A DNA stretch of 64,000 nt from Lactobacillus gasseri ATCC 33323 = JCM 1131 (GCF_000014425.1 NC_008530.1:806001-870000); one strand, 5' to 3'; counted from the stretch's first letter, positions 9,453-17,782 are shown. A program made the numbers and translations. Notes: generated by a model not told the origin, from the letters alone.

Positions 9453-10940
9453 TTATAAAATTGGTGATAGTAATCTTGAGAAATATTGTTTAAACTTACG
9501 CCAATGAGATTGTTTATTAAAGTATTGCTTAGTTAATAATGTTGACTCTTTTAGATCTTTTTCAAATATTTCTTTTAATTCAGTTGCAAGGGCAGGATTG
9601 TATGTAAAAGCATTTACCTCAAAATTAAGCTGGTAACTCCGAAAATCTTGATTAGCCGAACCGACTGAGGCAATATTAGAACCACTTACAATAGTTTTAG
9701 CATGGATGAAGCCATTATCATACTTATATACTTTTACGCCATGATTAACTAAGTACTTAGCGTAATATTCGGTTGCTCGATAAACGAAAGCATGATCTGG
9801 CATAGATGGAATCATGATTCGAACGTCTACACCACTCTTTGCAGCAATAATTAAGGCCTCTAAGATGGAGTCACCTGGAATTAAATATGGTGTTTGAATG
9901 TAAACGTAGTTTTGTGCTTGCGCAATTATTTCTTCATAAGCTCGACGAATACCAAAATTACTGTTGTCAGGACCTGAAGAAACAATTTGCATTGGAACTA
10001 AATTTTTTTCCTGGACAACTTTTAATCTGAATTTTTCAATTAAATTATCGACACTATACGTAGGAAGATGGGATTTACGACAACTTGTATTCCAATCCAT
10101 TGCAAACCTAATTTCCATCAGGAGAGCAGCTTGTCCTGTTACTCGTAAATGCGTGTCACGCCAATGACCGAATTTTTTGCTTCGATCAACATACTGGTCT
10201 CCAATATTAAAACCACCAATATAACCAATTTGATTGTCGATGATAACCAGTTTTCGGTGTAAATGATAGTTAGCACGAGGGGTAGTAAAGAAACGATTAC
10301 CAGCTGTTGAAATGAATGGTTGAGCGTTTCCACCTAGTTGTCGAAGTTTATTGAAAAAAGAAGGTTTTGTACCGCGAGAGCCACTAGCATCGTACAGAAC
10401 TCTAACTTTAACACCGCGATTAGCAGCTTTTTCTAGTGCTTTTAGAACTTGGTTACCTAATTGGTCATCATAAAAAGTATAAAATTCAATATTAATACTA
10501 CTTTTTGCTTGGTCGATATTTTTGATAAGATTTTTAAATAAAACTTTTCCATCAATAAAAGTTTCTACTTCATTGTTAAAGGTCAGGAGGGCATCATCAT
10601 TATTTAAATTTAATTCAACAAGTCTTCGTGCCCGGGGATTTTGATCTTTATTAGGTAATAGATCGTGTAATTTTAATAATTTATTTTGCTCATTTAAGAA
10701 TTGGTCTCGGAATTTTTGCTGTTCAGCTTTAATTGAAAAAATATCATCATGAGATAGTTGACGACCAGTGAATAAATATAGAATAAAACCAATATATGGT
10801 AAGAGCGATAGAATTAAAAGCCAAGCCCAGGTTGAGGCAATATCACGATGGCTGCGAAAAACTGTCCAAATAGCTAAGCCAACATTAATTAACCAAAGTA
10901 TTTCAATAATGCGTCTTATGATATCCCAGGTTAAAATCAT
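9453..10940 (-). CDS. cls: Cardiolipin synthase-like phospholipase D family protein
   Basis: Membrane enzyme expected to join two phosphatidylglycerols into cardiolipin. Two N-terminal transmembrane helices (residues 1-60) precede two PLD domains. The first HKD motif is intact (HRKLVIID). The second reads HAKTIVSG (His413, Lys415), so the usual Asp is Gly420, though the following SVGSANQDFRSYQLNFE is typical of bacterial cardiolipin synthases. 495 aa is a normal length. The start ATG has GGAGGG 7 nt upstream. It is convergent with the permease and divergent from thyA. Confidence 0.88.
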   Translation of the reverse strand: MILTWDIIRRIIEILWLINVGLAIWTVFRSHRDIASTWAWLLILSLLPYIGFILYLFTGRQLSHDDIFSIKAEQQKFRDQFLNEQNKLLKLHDLLPNKDQNPRARRLVELNLNNDDALLTFNNEVETFIDGKVLFKNLIKNIDQAKSSINIEFYTFYDDQLGNQVLKALEKAANRGVKVRVLYDASGSRGTKPSFFNKLRQLGGNAQPFISTAGNRFFTTPRANYHLHRKLVIIDNQIGYIGGFNIGDQYVDRSKKFGHWRDTHLRVTGQAALLMEIRFAMDWNTSCRKSHLPTYSVDNLIEKFRLKVVQEKNLVPMQIVSSGPDNSNFGIRRAYEEIIAQAQNYVYIQTPYLIPGDSILEALIIAAKSGVDVRIMIPSMPDHAFVYRATEYYAKYLVNHGVKVYKYDNGFIHAKTIVSGSNIASVGSANQDFRSYQLNFEVNAFTYNPALATELKEIFEKDLKESTLLTKQYFNKQSHWRKFKQYFSRLLSPIL

Positions 10941-11076
10941 TAAAATCCCTCCAAATTGTATAGATAATTAATTCTACCATATCTTAAAATATACAAAATA
11001 TAGTATTTGTATTTACCAAAGCACTAAATATATGATAATTTAAGGTATAATATGCGCAATAGAAAGAAGAAAGATA

Positions 11077-12033
11077 ATGGCAACTTTAGAGCAACCATAC
11101 TTGGATTTACTAAATAAAATTATGATTGAAGGTCATGATAAGGAAGATAGAACTGGCACGGGGACAAGAAGTATATTTGGAGCTCAAATGCGGTTTAATC
11201 TGAGTGAGGGTTTTCCTATTTTAACTACTAAACGAGTTCCTTTTGGTCTTATTAAAAGTGAATTGTTGTGGTTTTTAAGAGGAGATACTAATATTCGGTT
11301 TCTATTAGAACACAATAATCATATTTGGGATGAATGGGCGTTCAAAAACTGGGTTGAAAGTGATGAATATCATGGCCCTGATATGACTAATTTTGGACTC
11401 AGAAGTCAAGAAGACGCCAAATTTAAGCAAGTCTATCAAGAAGAGATGAAGAAATTTGATGAGCGAATCTTAGCTGACCGGGATTTCGCAGTCAAATTTG
11501 GTAATCTTGGAGATGTTTATGGCGCTCAATGGCGTCACTGGCAAAAGCGAGAGGGTGGTTTTATTGATCAAATTCAAAATGTGATTGATCAAATTAAAAA
11601 GACGCCATATTCAAGAAGATTGATTGTTAGTGCCTGGAATCCAGAAGATGTACCAAATTCAGCACTCCCACCTTGTCATGTTTTATTTCAATTTTATGTT
11701 AATGATGGTCGTTTAAGCGTTCAGCTTTATCAGCGATCAGGAGATATGTTTTTAGGAGTTCCCTTTAATATTGCGAGCTATTCTTTACTAGTTAATTTAA
11801 TTGCTCAAGAAACTGGTCTTAAACCAGGTGAATTTATTCATACTTTAGGGGATGCGCATATTTATCGAAACCATTTTGATCAAGTAAAAGAATTATTGAC
11901 TAGAAAACCATATGACTCGCCAAAGCTTTGGCTAAATCCTGATAAGAAAAAGATTGAAGACTTTGAAATGTCAGATATTAAACTCGTTGACTATAAGCAT
12001 CATGGTACTATTAAAGCTCCCGTAGCTGTTTAG
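11077..12033 (+). CDS. thyA: Thymidylate synthase
   Basis: Converts dUMP to dTMP with methylenetetrahydrofolate, producing dihydrofolate for the reductase encoded next. The 318-aa product has the lactobacillus-type insertion near residues 90-140. The catalytic Cys lies in [14 protein letters not shown], and [17 protein letters not shown] and [12 protein letters not shown] are canonical. A TATAAT at 11046-11051 is the probable -10. The ribosome site is a weak GAAAG-rich stretch. folA starts 25 bp downstream, so the two are co-transcribed, which suits the coupled folate cycle. Confidence 0.98.
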   Translation: MATLEQPYLDLLNKIMIEGHDKEDRTGTGTRSIFGAQMRFNLSEGFPILTTKRVPFGLIKSELLWFLRGDTNIRFLLEHNNHIWDEWAFKNWVESDEYHGPDMTNFGLRSQEDAKFKQVYQEEMKKFDERILADRDFAVKFGNLGDVYGAQWRHWQKREGGFIDQIQNVIDQIKKTPYSRRLIVSAWNPEDVPNSALPPCHVLFQFYVNDGRLSVQLYQRSGDMFLGVPFNIASYSLLVNLIAQETGLKPGEFIHTLGDAHIYRNHFDQVKELLTRKPYDSPKLWLNPDKKKIEDFEMSDIKLVDYKHHGTIKAPVAV

Positions 12034-12058
12034 TTTATATAATTGTGAGAGGGGAAGG

Positions 12059-12574
12059 ATGAGAATGATAAGGTTTATTTGGGCTGAGGATGAAGATGGA
12101 CATATTGGTTACCAAGGGACATTACCTTGGCATTTGCCTGCTGATTTAAAACATTTTAAGGATTTAACTTCTAATCATATAATTGTTATGGGAAGACGGA
12201 CCTTTGAAAGTTTCCCTGGACTGTTGCCTAAAAGACAACATATTATTCTCTCAACTAGTCCAACTTTACAACGTAAATATCAAAATAACGCACATGTTAA
12301 AATTTTTTCTCAACTTAAAGAACTAAAGAATTGGATAAAGGACCATAGTGAACAGACAATTGATATTATTGGTGGAGCAAGAGTTTTTGAAGAATTCATG
12401 GATGAGGTTGATATGATTGAAAAGACTAAGATTCACCATGTCTTCAAAGGTGATACTTTGATGCCAAAGATAAATTATGAAGATTTTGAACTAATCAATA
12501 CTAAAGCTCACCAAGCAGATGAGAAGAATAAATTTGCCTATGATTTTTTAGAATATGAAAGAAAAGAGAAATAA
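12059..12574 (+). CDS. folA: Dihydrofolate reductase
   Basis: NADPH-dependent reduction of dihydrofolate to tetrahydrofolate, recycling the product of ThyA. 171 aa (169 from the second Met). The N-terminal FIWAEDEDGHIGYQGTLPWHLPADLKHFK and VMGRRTFESFP are classic DHFR, and IIGGARVFEEF supplies the cofactor-binding GG. Two in-frame ATGs (12059 and 12065) sit after GAGGGGAAGG. The second has the better spacing (6 nt from the last AAGG) and gives the usual MIxFIWAED start, so 12065 may be the true initiator. Confidence 0.96.
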   Translation: MRMIRFIWAEDEDGHIGYQGTLPWHLPADLKHFKDLTSNHIIVMGRRTFESFPGLLPKRQHIILSTSPTLQRKYQNNAHVKIFSQLKELKNWIKDHSEQTIDIIGGARVFEEFMDEVDMIEKTKIHHVFKGDTLMPKINYEDFELINTKAHQADEKNKFAYDFLEYERKEK

Positions 12575-12587
12575 TAGGCTTATAAAA

Positions 12588-12635
12588 GAGGCTGATAATC
12601 ATTATATAGATGTAATGATTTTTGGCTTTTTTTGA
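12588..12635 (+). terminator. Terminator after folA
   Basis: Imperfect long hairpin centred on ATCATTA / TAATGAT and extended by GGCT and GGCTTTTTTT, with a U-run at 12626-12633. Confidence 0.65.
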
Positions 12636-12643
12636 TACATTTA

Positions 12644-12655
12644 GTTACCGGTAAC
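12644..12655. promoter_or_regulatory. Perfect 12-bp palindromic operator upstream of the sugar transporter
   Basis: GTTACCGGTAAC is self-complementary over 12 bp. It has the form of a LacI-family (MalR-like) operator with a central CG, and it lies just upstream of the putative promoter at 12669-12697. The cognate regulator is not in this window. Confidence 0.6.
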
Positions 12656-12668
12656 ACTTTATTTACCG

Positions 12669-12697
12669 TTGAAAGCAGTTTCACCCTCACTTAATAT
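12669..12697 (+). promoter_or_regulatory. Promoter of the sugar transporter overlapped by a cre site
   Basis: TTGAAA (12669-12674), 17-bp spacer, TAATAT (12692-12697). A cre-like site TGAAAGCAGTTTCA at 12670-12683 fits the CcpA consensus TGWAANCGNTNWCA with one mismatch and covers the -35 and spacer, so CcpA binding there would repress. A second, poorer cre-like half site (TGAAAGCGCT...) sits at 12706-12719, about where transcription would start. Confidence 0.6.
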
Positions 12698-12742
12698 AAA
12701 AATGTTGAAAGCGCTTGTGCGCTAATGATGAGGGAGAAAACT

Positions 12743-14086
12743 ATGAATGAAAATGATAAAGTAGCGGGTTTACCAGAACTTGCTAAAAGCGTGATTTGGA
12801 TGATTAATTTTGGATATTTAGGTATTCAAATTGCTTTTACGCTTGAAACATCGCAAATGAGTCGTATTTTTCAAACTTTAGGTGCAGATCCTACGAAGTT
12901 AGGCTGGTTCTTTATTTTGCCGCCTTTGGCTGGCTTAGTTGTTCAACCAGCCATTGGATCACTTTCTGATAAAACTTGGGCACCTAAGCTTGGGGGAAGA
13001 AGATTACCATATTTATTAATTGGAATGATTTTTGCGGTAATTATGATGCTACTCTTACCAAATATCGGAAATTTTGGCTTAGGCTATGGATCGGTTGAGG
13101 CTCTAGTTTTTGGTGCTATTGCCATTGCTATTTTAGATGTATCTGCCAATATGGCTATGCAGCCCTTTAAAATGATGATTGGTGATATGGTTAATGATGA
13201 ACAAAAATCATATGCATATGGCATTCAAAGTATGCTTTCAAATTCTGGTGCAGTAATTGCAGCATTTTTCCCATTTTTATTAACAATTTTGGGAGTTGCT
13301 AATACTGCTAAAAAGGGTGTGGTACCACAATCAGTTGTAATCTCTTTTTATGTAGGAGCTGCAATCCTTGTTATTACTAGCTTGTTAACAGTAACAAAGG
13401 TACATGAATATGATCCTCAAACTTATGCACGTTATCATGGTATTAATGAAGAAGATAATAAAAAAGATGGAAATTGGTTTGTCTTATTAAAAAAAGCACC
13501 CAAAGTTTTCTGGGAAGTTTCATTAGTTCAATTATTTTGCTGGTTCTCATTTCAATATTTATCAACTTATGCTACTGGCGCAATTGCAGCTAATGTATGG
13601 AAAGCATTTGATCCAGCTTCTGTTGGTTACCAACTTGCAGGTAACTGGTTTGGCGTTTTGACTGCTGTACAATCAATTGCTGCCGTAATTTGGTCATATA
13701 TTTTGGCAAAAGTACCAAATGACCATCATAAGTTAGGGTATGGAATTAGTTTATTGCTTGGAGCTGTGGGATATGGCTCGATCTTTTTTATTCAATCTCA
13801 AAATTTGCTTATCTTGTCATTTATTTTGATTGGAATTTCTTGGGCAGCTATGAATACTTATCCTTTAACTCTGGTTTCGAATGCTTTATCGGGCAAACAT
13901 ATGGGGACGTATTTAGGATTATTTAACTGTTCAATTTGTTTACCGCAGATTATTGCTTCATTATTGAGTTTCGTACTATTTCCACTCTTAAAATGTTCAA
14001 TGCCAGCCATGATGCTGACGGCAGGAATTTCTGGAGTGTTGGGGGCAATTTCCGTTTTATTTATTAAGGAAACGTATGGAAACTAA
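12743..14086 (+). CDS. MFS sugar transporter, SLC45/MalT-like (probable maltose-type permease)
   Basis: Polytopic 12-helix major facilitator of 447 aa. FGYLGIQIAFTLETSQMSRIFQTLGADP, GLVVQPAIGSLSDKTW and GGRRLPYLLIG are hallmarks of the glycoside-pentoside / SLC45-type branch that includes MalT permeases of lactobacilli and streptococci. Earlier in-frame ATGs exist at 12725 and 12728. I prefer 12743 because GAGGGAG (12730-12736) is at proper distance only from it. The upstream palindromic operator and cre site imply induction by a sugar and glucose repression. No maltose phosphorylase or regulator is adjacent, so the exact sugar is inferred. Confidence 0.82.
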   Translation: MNENDKVAGLPELAKSVIWMINFGYLGIQIAFTLETSQMSRIFQTLGADPTKLGWFFILPPLAGLVVQPAIGSLSDKTWAPKLGGRRLPYLLIGMIFAVIMMLLLPNIGNFGLGYGSVEALVFGAIAIAILDVSANMAMQPFKMMIGDMVNDEQKSYAYGIQSMLSNSGAVIAAFFPFLLTILGVANTAKKGVVPQSVVISFYVGAAILVITSLLTVTKVHEYDPQTYARYHGINEEDNKKDGNWFVLLKKAPKVFWEVSLVQLFCWFSFQYLSTYATGAIAANVWKAFDPASVGYQLAGNWFGVLTAVQSIAAVIWSYILAKVPNDHHKLGYGISLLLGAVGYGSIFFIQSQNLLILSFILIGISWAAMNTYPLTLVSNALSGKHMGTYLGLFNCSICLPQIIASLLSFVLFPLLKCSMPAMMLTAGISGVLGAISVLFIKETYGN

Positions 14087-14130
14087 TTTAATTTATTGTT
14101 TTTCATTAAAAATTTATACTTAGAGAGCAA

Positions 14131-14172
14131 AAAAGAAGCAGCCTACTAAAAAATGGTAGACTGCTTCTTTTA
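14131..14172. terminator. Bidirectional terminator between MFS gene and split ATPase
   Basis: AAAGAAGCAGCCTAC pairs with GGTAGACTGCTTCTTT, with an 8-nt A-rich loop and one mismatch. A and T runs flank both sides. Confidence 0.85.
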
Positions 14173-14173
14173 A

Positions 14174-14548
14174 TTATTTATTTTTCATAATTGGTTGATA
14201 GAACAAATCAATTATAATAGCAGCGATTAAAGCTACAATTATTGTTAATCCAAGATTGGCGAAGTTGATTTTAGTCATTGCTAAGCCCAGTATTGCGAGA
14301 GCGAAAGTTAGTAAAACATCAATAATTTGAACAGTCGCAACTGACTTTGATGGAGCTGATTGCCAGAAAAATTTTCTAGTTCTAGTGATTAAAACAATTA
14401 ACATTGCGCTTAGAACGAGGTAAACGTAAACCATTGTTGATACTGTCCCTTGAGCATAATTATGAGAGACAAGGTACCAAACAAAGCCAAAACCAATTAC
14501 AGTCCAACCAGCTGCTAACGAGAAAGCAATTTTAGCTAATTTCAGCAT
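14174..14548 (-). CDS. C-terminal membrane part of a plasma-membrane proton P-type ATPase (separated by frameshift)
   Basis: 124 aa with about four transmembrane helices (WTVIGFGFVWYLV, MVYVYLVLSAMLIVLI, VQIIDVLLTFALAILGLAM, LGLTIIVALIAAIIIDLF). KFFWQSAPSK matches the last cytoplasmic loop of Pma-type H+-ATPases. It is not an independent gene family. Reading upstream in the same frame through the junction gives YKPESWNMLKLAK, which continues the ATPase encoded by 14542-16446. The only ATG overlaps the stop of the larger fragment (ATGCTGA, 14542-14548), so translational coupling could in principle make both halves. There is no good ribosome site of its own. Confidence 0.8.
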   Translation of the reverse strand: MLKLAKIAFSLAAGWTVIGFGFVWYLVSHNYAQGTVSTMVYVYLVLSAMLIVLITRTRKFFWQSAPSKSVATVQIIDVLLTFALAILGLAMTKINFANLGLTIIVALIAAIIIDLFYQPIMKNK

Positions 14549-16446
14549 ATTCCAGCTTTCTGGTTTATAAGTAATATAATATGCGTGTTATCGGTACCAA
14601 TCATCATCGTTACCATGTTATTCATGATCGTGTAAATAACCATTGCATTTAGAGCCATTGGGATGTAGTTGAAACATAAGTAGCCAAATGTCAAAAGCAT
14701 GGTTAATTCTGCTGTACGAGATAATTTGGTTAAAGACCAAGTTGTCATTCTTTGATAAACGCGGTGACCAGCATCTAGAATTTTAACAATTGGAGTAAGC
14801 CCATCTTCTAGGAGCACCATCTTACCACTTCGTTTGGCAACGTCGGCGGCATTTGAAACGGCAATTCCAACTTCAGCTTGTTTTAAGGCTGGTGCATCAT
14901 TGACACCATCCCCAGTCATTCCAACAATATAACCATCTTGCTGGAAGAGTTTAACCATTTTTAATTTATCTTCAGGGAGTACATCAGCAATTCCAGCTAG
15001 GTCATTAACATCAGTTTTGTCATTAAAATCATGAATTGAAATAACTTTTCCGGTTAAACCGACTTCTTTTGCAACTGCTTCAGCTGTCTTGCGATTATCT
15101 CCAGTCAGCATAATTGGTTTAATTCCGCGTCTCTTAAGCTCCTCTAGAGCTTTTTTTGAATCTGATCTAACTTTATCGCGTAGGATAAATACACCTGCAA
15201 GTTTATTATTGATCAAAACAGCAACTGAGCGTCCAGCTGTAAAGTCAATATCTTTTGCCTCTTGATCAGCATTTTTATCGATTAAAGATAGTTGTTTAAA
15301 AGAGCCTAATTTAATGTTGTAGTTTTTAATCTCAGCCATTGAATAACCAGTATTAGAAGTAAAAGGCGTAAAAGAGTTAGGTGTATCAGGAGTAATTCCT
15401 TTTTCTGCTAGATATTCGTCAATAGCAGTATCAATAATGCTTGGACTACGCTTATCTGTTGCAGCTCCTACTAGAGCTAAGACCTCTTTATTTGGGAGGC
15501 TACTTAAGTTGTCCCATTGAGAAACAGCGGTTTTATTTTCAGTGATAGTTCCAGTTTTATCAAGTAAAAGTAAGTTTAAGTTAGCAGCATCTTGAATTCC
15601 TGTTAAGTCTGAAGTTAGAACTCCTTCTTTACTAAGGCGCGTTGCTTCAAAGGAATTAGATAGGGCAAAAGTAGATGGCATTGCAACTGGAATAGAAGCA
15701 ATAAACATCATAGCCAAGAATGGTAACATTTCAATGACATTTTGTCCTCTAATTAAAGCTGCAATTACCAAAATTAAAGTTAAAACTCCATCTAATAAAC
15801 AAAGGTAGTAAATAATTCTGGTAAGGAGTTGTTGCAAGTGACCAGGAGCTGCAGAATTGTTAATTAAATTGATAGTTTTACCTGAGCGAGAATTACTTCC
15901 AGTTGCAGTTACTGTAGCTAAAGCATCACCATCAACTACAGTTGTTCCAGCATAGGCAGTATCGCCAATAGATTTTTTAATAGCCTTTGACTCACCTGTG
16001 ATAGAGCTTTCGTCAACTGTAATTTGACCTTGAACAATTTTTACATCAGCAGCTAAAACATCTCCGCGCTTTAAGCTAATTAAATCTCCCACAGCTAAAA
16101 ACTTTGAATTAAGTTGTTTCCATTTTCCGTTTCGTTTTACTGAAACTGTAGGAGTTAATTCGTGAGAAATTGTATTTAAAACTCGGCGAGATTTTTTCTT
16201 TTGAGTTGCACCGTTAAAGGCCGCAAATAAAAGCATTAGTAAAACAAATAGGGACTGGATCCATTTGCCCAAAATACATTCTAAGATCAACGCAGCTTCT
16301 AAGATCCAAGCAGATAAGTTCCATAATTTTGACATGAATTCTTTAAAGAAATTGAATTCAGGTTCAGGTACCTCATTGAGACCGTCTTTTTCTAGACGTT
16401 CTTTTGCCTGGGCATCGGTTAGTCCGTGCAAGTCTTTAGTTTCCAT
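14542..16446 (-). CDS. Plasma-membrane proton-efflux P-type ATPase, truncated by a 5-bp duplication
   Basis: Would pump protons out at the expense of ATP and help acid tolerance. The 634-aa fragment has the N-terminal actuator domain with TGES (VDESSITGESKA), the phosphorylation motif DKTGT (LLLLDKTGTITEN), the nucleotide domain and MTGDGVNDAPALKQAE, then membrane helices that break off after MMIGTDNTHI. The last nine or so residues are frameshifted. A tandem AATAT-AATAT at 14573-14582 (plus strand) causes this. Removing one copy restores a single 755-aa reading frame, the usual Pma length. The start ATG 16446 has GGAGG upstream. It is divergent from a LysR gene. Confidence 0.88.
   Translation of the reverse strand: METKDLHGLTDAQAKERLEKDGLNEVPEPEFNFFKEFMSKLWNLSAWILEAALILECILGKWIQSLFVLLMLLFAAFNGATQKKKSRRVLNTISHELTPTVSVKRNGKWKQLNSKFLAVGDLISLKRGDVLAADVKIVQGQITVDESSITGESKAIKKSIGDTAYAGTTVVDGDALATVTATGSNSRSGKTINLINNSAAPGHLQQLLTRIIYYLCLLDGVLTLILVIAALIRGQNVIEMLPFLAMMFIASIPVAMPSTFALSNSFEATRLSKEGVLTSDLTGIQDAANLNLLLLDKTGTITENKTAVSQWDNLSSLPNKEVLALVGAATDKRSPSIIDTAIDEYLAEKGITPDTPNSFTPFTSNTGYSMAEIKNYNIKLGSFKQLSLIDKNADQEAKDIDFTAGRSVAVLINNKLAGVFILRDKVRSDSKKALEELKRRGIKPIMLTGDNRKTAEAVAKEVGLTGKVISIHDFNDKTDVNDLAGIADVLPEDKLKMVKLFQQDGYIVGMTGDGVNDAPALKQAEVGIAVSNAADVAKRSGKMVLLEDGLTPIVKILDAGHRVYQRMTTWSLTKLSRTAELTMLLTFGYLCFNYIPMALNAMVIYTIMNNMVTMMIGTDNTHIILLINQKAGIC
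14573..14582. repeat. 5-bp tandem duplication that splits the ATPase gene
   Basis: AATAT occurs twice in direct tandem. Read on the minus strand, one copy gives HITYKPESWNMLKLAK in frame. Two copies shift the frame and create a TGA 29 bases further on, at 14542-14544. Confidence 0.85.
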
Positions 16447-16507
16447 GAAAATCCTCCATTAAATCTTTTTCTTAAAGTATTTTAGCGCAGTTCTTGCTAT
16501 TAAGAAA

Positions 16508-16524
16508 ATATCAAATTAAGATAT
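16508..16524. promoter_or_regulatory. Interrupted palindrome in the ATPase-LysR divergent region
   Basis: ATATC-N7-GATAT is a perfect interrupted dyad, with further GATATT and GATATC words at 16527 and 16542. It lies in the 121-bp divergent intergenic region. This is the position and form expected for a LysR-type regulator site controlling both genes. Confidence 0.45.
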
Positions 16525-16567
16525 AAGATATTAAAAAAATAGATATCAATTAAGAAGATGAACGATA

Positions 16568-17416
16568 ATGAATCTAAAACAATTAAAATATTTTCTAGTG
16601 GTAGCTGAAGAAAGACAAATTACATCTGCTGCTAAAAAATTGTTTATTGCGCAGCCACCTTTAAGTTATCAGCTAAAACAATTAGAAAAAGAAATTGGAG
16701 CACAACTTTTTATTAGAAATGCTCATGGGATGGAATTAACTGAAGAGGGAAAGGTATTTCAAAAGTATGCTGAAAAAATTGTTGACCTTAGTTTGACTGC
16801 AACAAGCCAAATTCGGCAAATTAAAGCAGGCGAATTAGGTAAAATTCGGATTGGAGTTATTTCTTCCTGTGGAGGAGTTGTACCAAATAAGCAATTTAAG
16901 AAATTAATTAACTATTATCCAAATGTATCTTTTGAAATACACGAAGCAAATACTTTTGGAATTATTGAACAATTGCAGGATGGTATTTTAGATTTAGGAA
17001 TTGTAAGAACTCCGTTTAACCTTGAAGGATTAAATTTTAAAGATTTTCATCAAGAACCGATGGTTGCAGTTACAAATGAAAATGATTTTGAGGGAGAGAA
17101 GATTGAACATTTAAGTCAATTAAAAGATAAGCCGATTATTTTATATCGTCGTTTTCAAGAAATATTCAATCGAAGTTTTCGTCATCAAGGGATTCGACCT
17201 TTCTACGCAGTAACTTGCGATGATGCTCGAACAGCAATTCACTGGGCTGATGAAGGACTGGGAGTTGCATTAGTTCCTAAATCAATAGCACAGGCATACG
17301 CAAAAAGTAATATTGTCTCAATTAAACATGCTCACTGGATCACGCATTTAAATATTGTATGGCGTAAAGATAGACAAGTTACACCATTGATGGAAAGAAT
17401 TATTGAAATGTTTTAA
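16568..17416 (+). CDS. LysR-family transcriptional regulator
   Basis: 282 aa with the classic N-terminal winged HTH (MNLKQLKYFLVVAEERQITSAAKKLFIAQPPLSYQLKQLEKEIGAQLF, residues 1-48). A linker helix and a periplasmic-binding-like effector domain follow (IRIGVISSCGGVV...). It is divergent from the split proton ATPase with a dyad between them, which suggests it controls that ATPase and itself. This type of regulator usually responds to a small molecule that I cannot identify. The gene looks intact even though its presumed target is broken. Confidence 0.92.
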   Translation: MNLKQLKYFLVVAEERQITSAAKKLFIAQPPLSYQLKQLEKEIGAQLFIRNAHGMELTEEGKVFQKYAEKIVDLSLTATSQIRQIKAGELGKIRIGVISSCGGVVPNKQFKKLINYYPNVSFEIHEANTFGIIEQLQDGILDLGIVRTPFNLEGLNFKDFHQEPMVAVTNENDFEGEKIEHLSQLKDKPIILYRRFQEIFNRSFRHQGIRPFYAVTCDDARTAIHWADEGLGVALVPKSIAQAYAKSNIVSIKHAHWITHLNIVWRKDRQVTPLMERIIEMF

Positions 17417-17417
17417 C

Positions 17418-17444
17418 TAAAAAAGCCAACCAAAACGGTTGGCT
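17418..17444 (-). terminator. Terminator of the 31-codon minus-strand gene
   Basis: Stem AGCCAACC / GGTTGGCT (17424-17431 and 17437-17444). On the minus strand it is followed directly by a run of T residues (complement of 17418-17424), so it suits the minus-strand transcript better than the LysR gene, though it may serve both. Confidence 0.8.
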
Positions 17445-17450
17445 AGAAAT

Positions 17451-17546
17451 TTAATTGTTTTTAATAATTTTATGGTTTAGGTAACGCTCAATAGCCTGGC
17501 GCATTAATTTGATTTTGCGGGGCTTGTAAATAATGATCTTTGCCAT
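17451..17546 (-). CDS. Uncharacterised 31-aa basic microprotein
   Basis: ATG 17546-17544 to TAA 17453-17451. The product begins MAKIIIYKPRKIKLM and ends ERYLNHKIIKNN, with about nine Lys/Arg and few acidic residues. A clear AAAGGA sits 8 nt upstream of the ATG, TATACT at about 20 bp further upstream could be a -10, and a U-tailed terminator lies 7 bp after the stop. These together argue for a real transcription unit. I do not recognise the family. There is no transmembrane segment. A short hydrophobic N-terminal strand is followed by a cationic, potentially amphipathic helix, which would suit RNA or ribosome binding, but that is only a guess. Confidence 0.6.
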   Translation of the reverse strand: MAKIIIYKPRKIKLMRQAIERYLNHKIIKNN

Positions 17547-17650
17547 AATACGAGTCCTTTCATTGTCAATCAGTATATTTTTAAGATACAGGAAAAATAT
17601 GAAAGAATAGTGACTTTTTAAAGACTAATTTTAGAATTGGCATTTTTTTA

Positions 17651-17679
17651 TTTACCATTTATTTCTTAATTGCTATAAT
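17651..17679 (+). promoter_or_regulatory. Promoter of tRNA-Ser
   Basis: TTTACC (17651-17656), exactly 17 bp, then extended -10 TGC-TATAAT (17674-17679), 15 bp before the mature tRNA 5' end. Confidence 0.75.
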
Positions 17680-17694
17680 AAGAGCGTTGTAATT

Positions 17695-17782
17695 GGAGAG
17701 TTGGCAGAGTGGTAATGCACCGGACTCGAAATCCGGCGAACCGGCTTATACCGGCGCGCAGGTTCAAATCCTGTACTCTCCT
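17695..17782 (+). tRNA. tRNA-Ser (anticodon CGA)
   Basis: Class II tRNA. The acceptor stem GGAGAGT pairs with ACTCTCC (17775-17781). The anticodon arm CCGGA-CTCGAAA-TCCGG gives anticodon CGA, which reads UCG codons. A long variable arm contains paired CCGG blocks, and the T arm contains GGTTCAAATCC. CCA is not encoded. The base after the acceptor stem is T, whereas bacterial serine tRNAs usually carry G there, so the 3' end assignment should be treated with slight caution. Confidence 0.95.
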
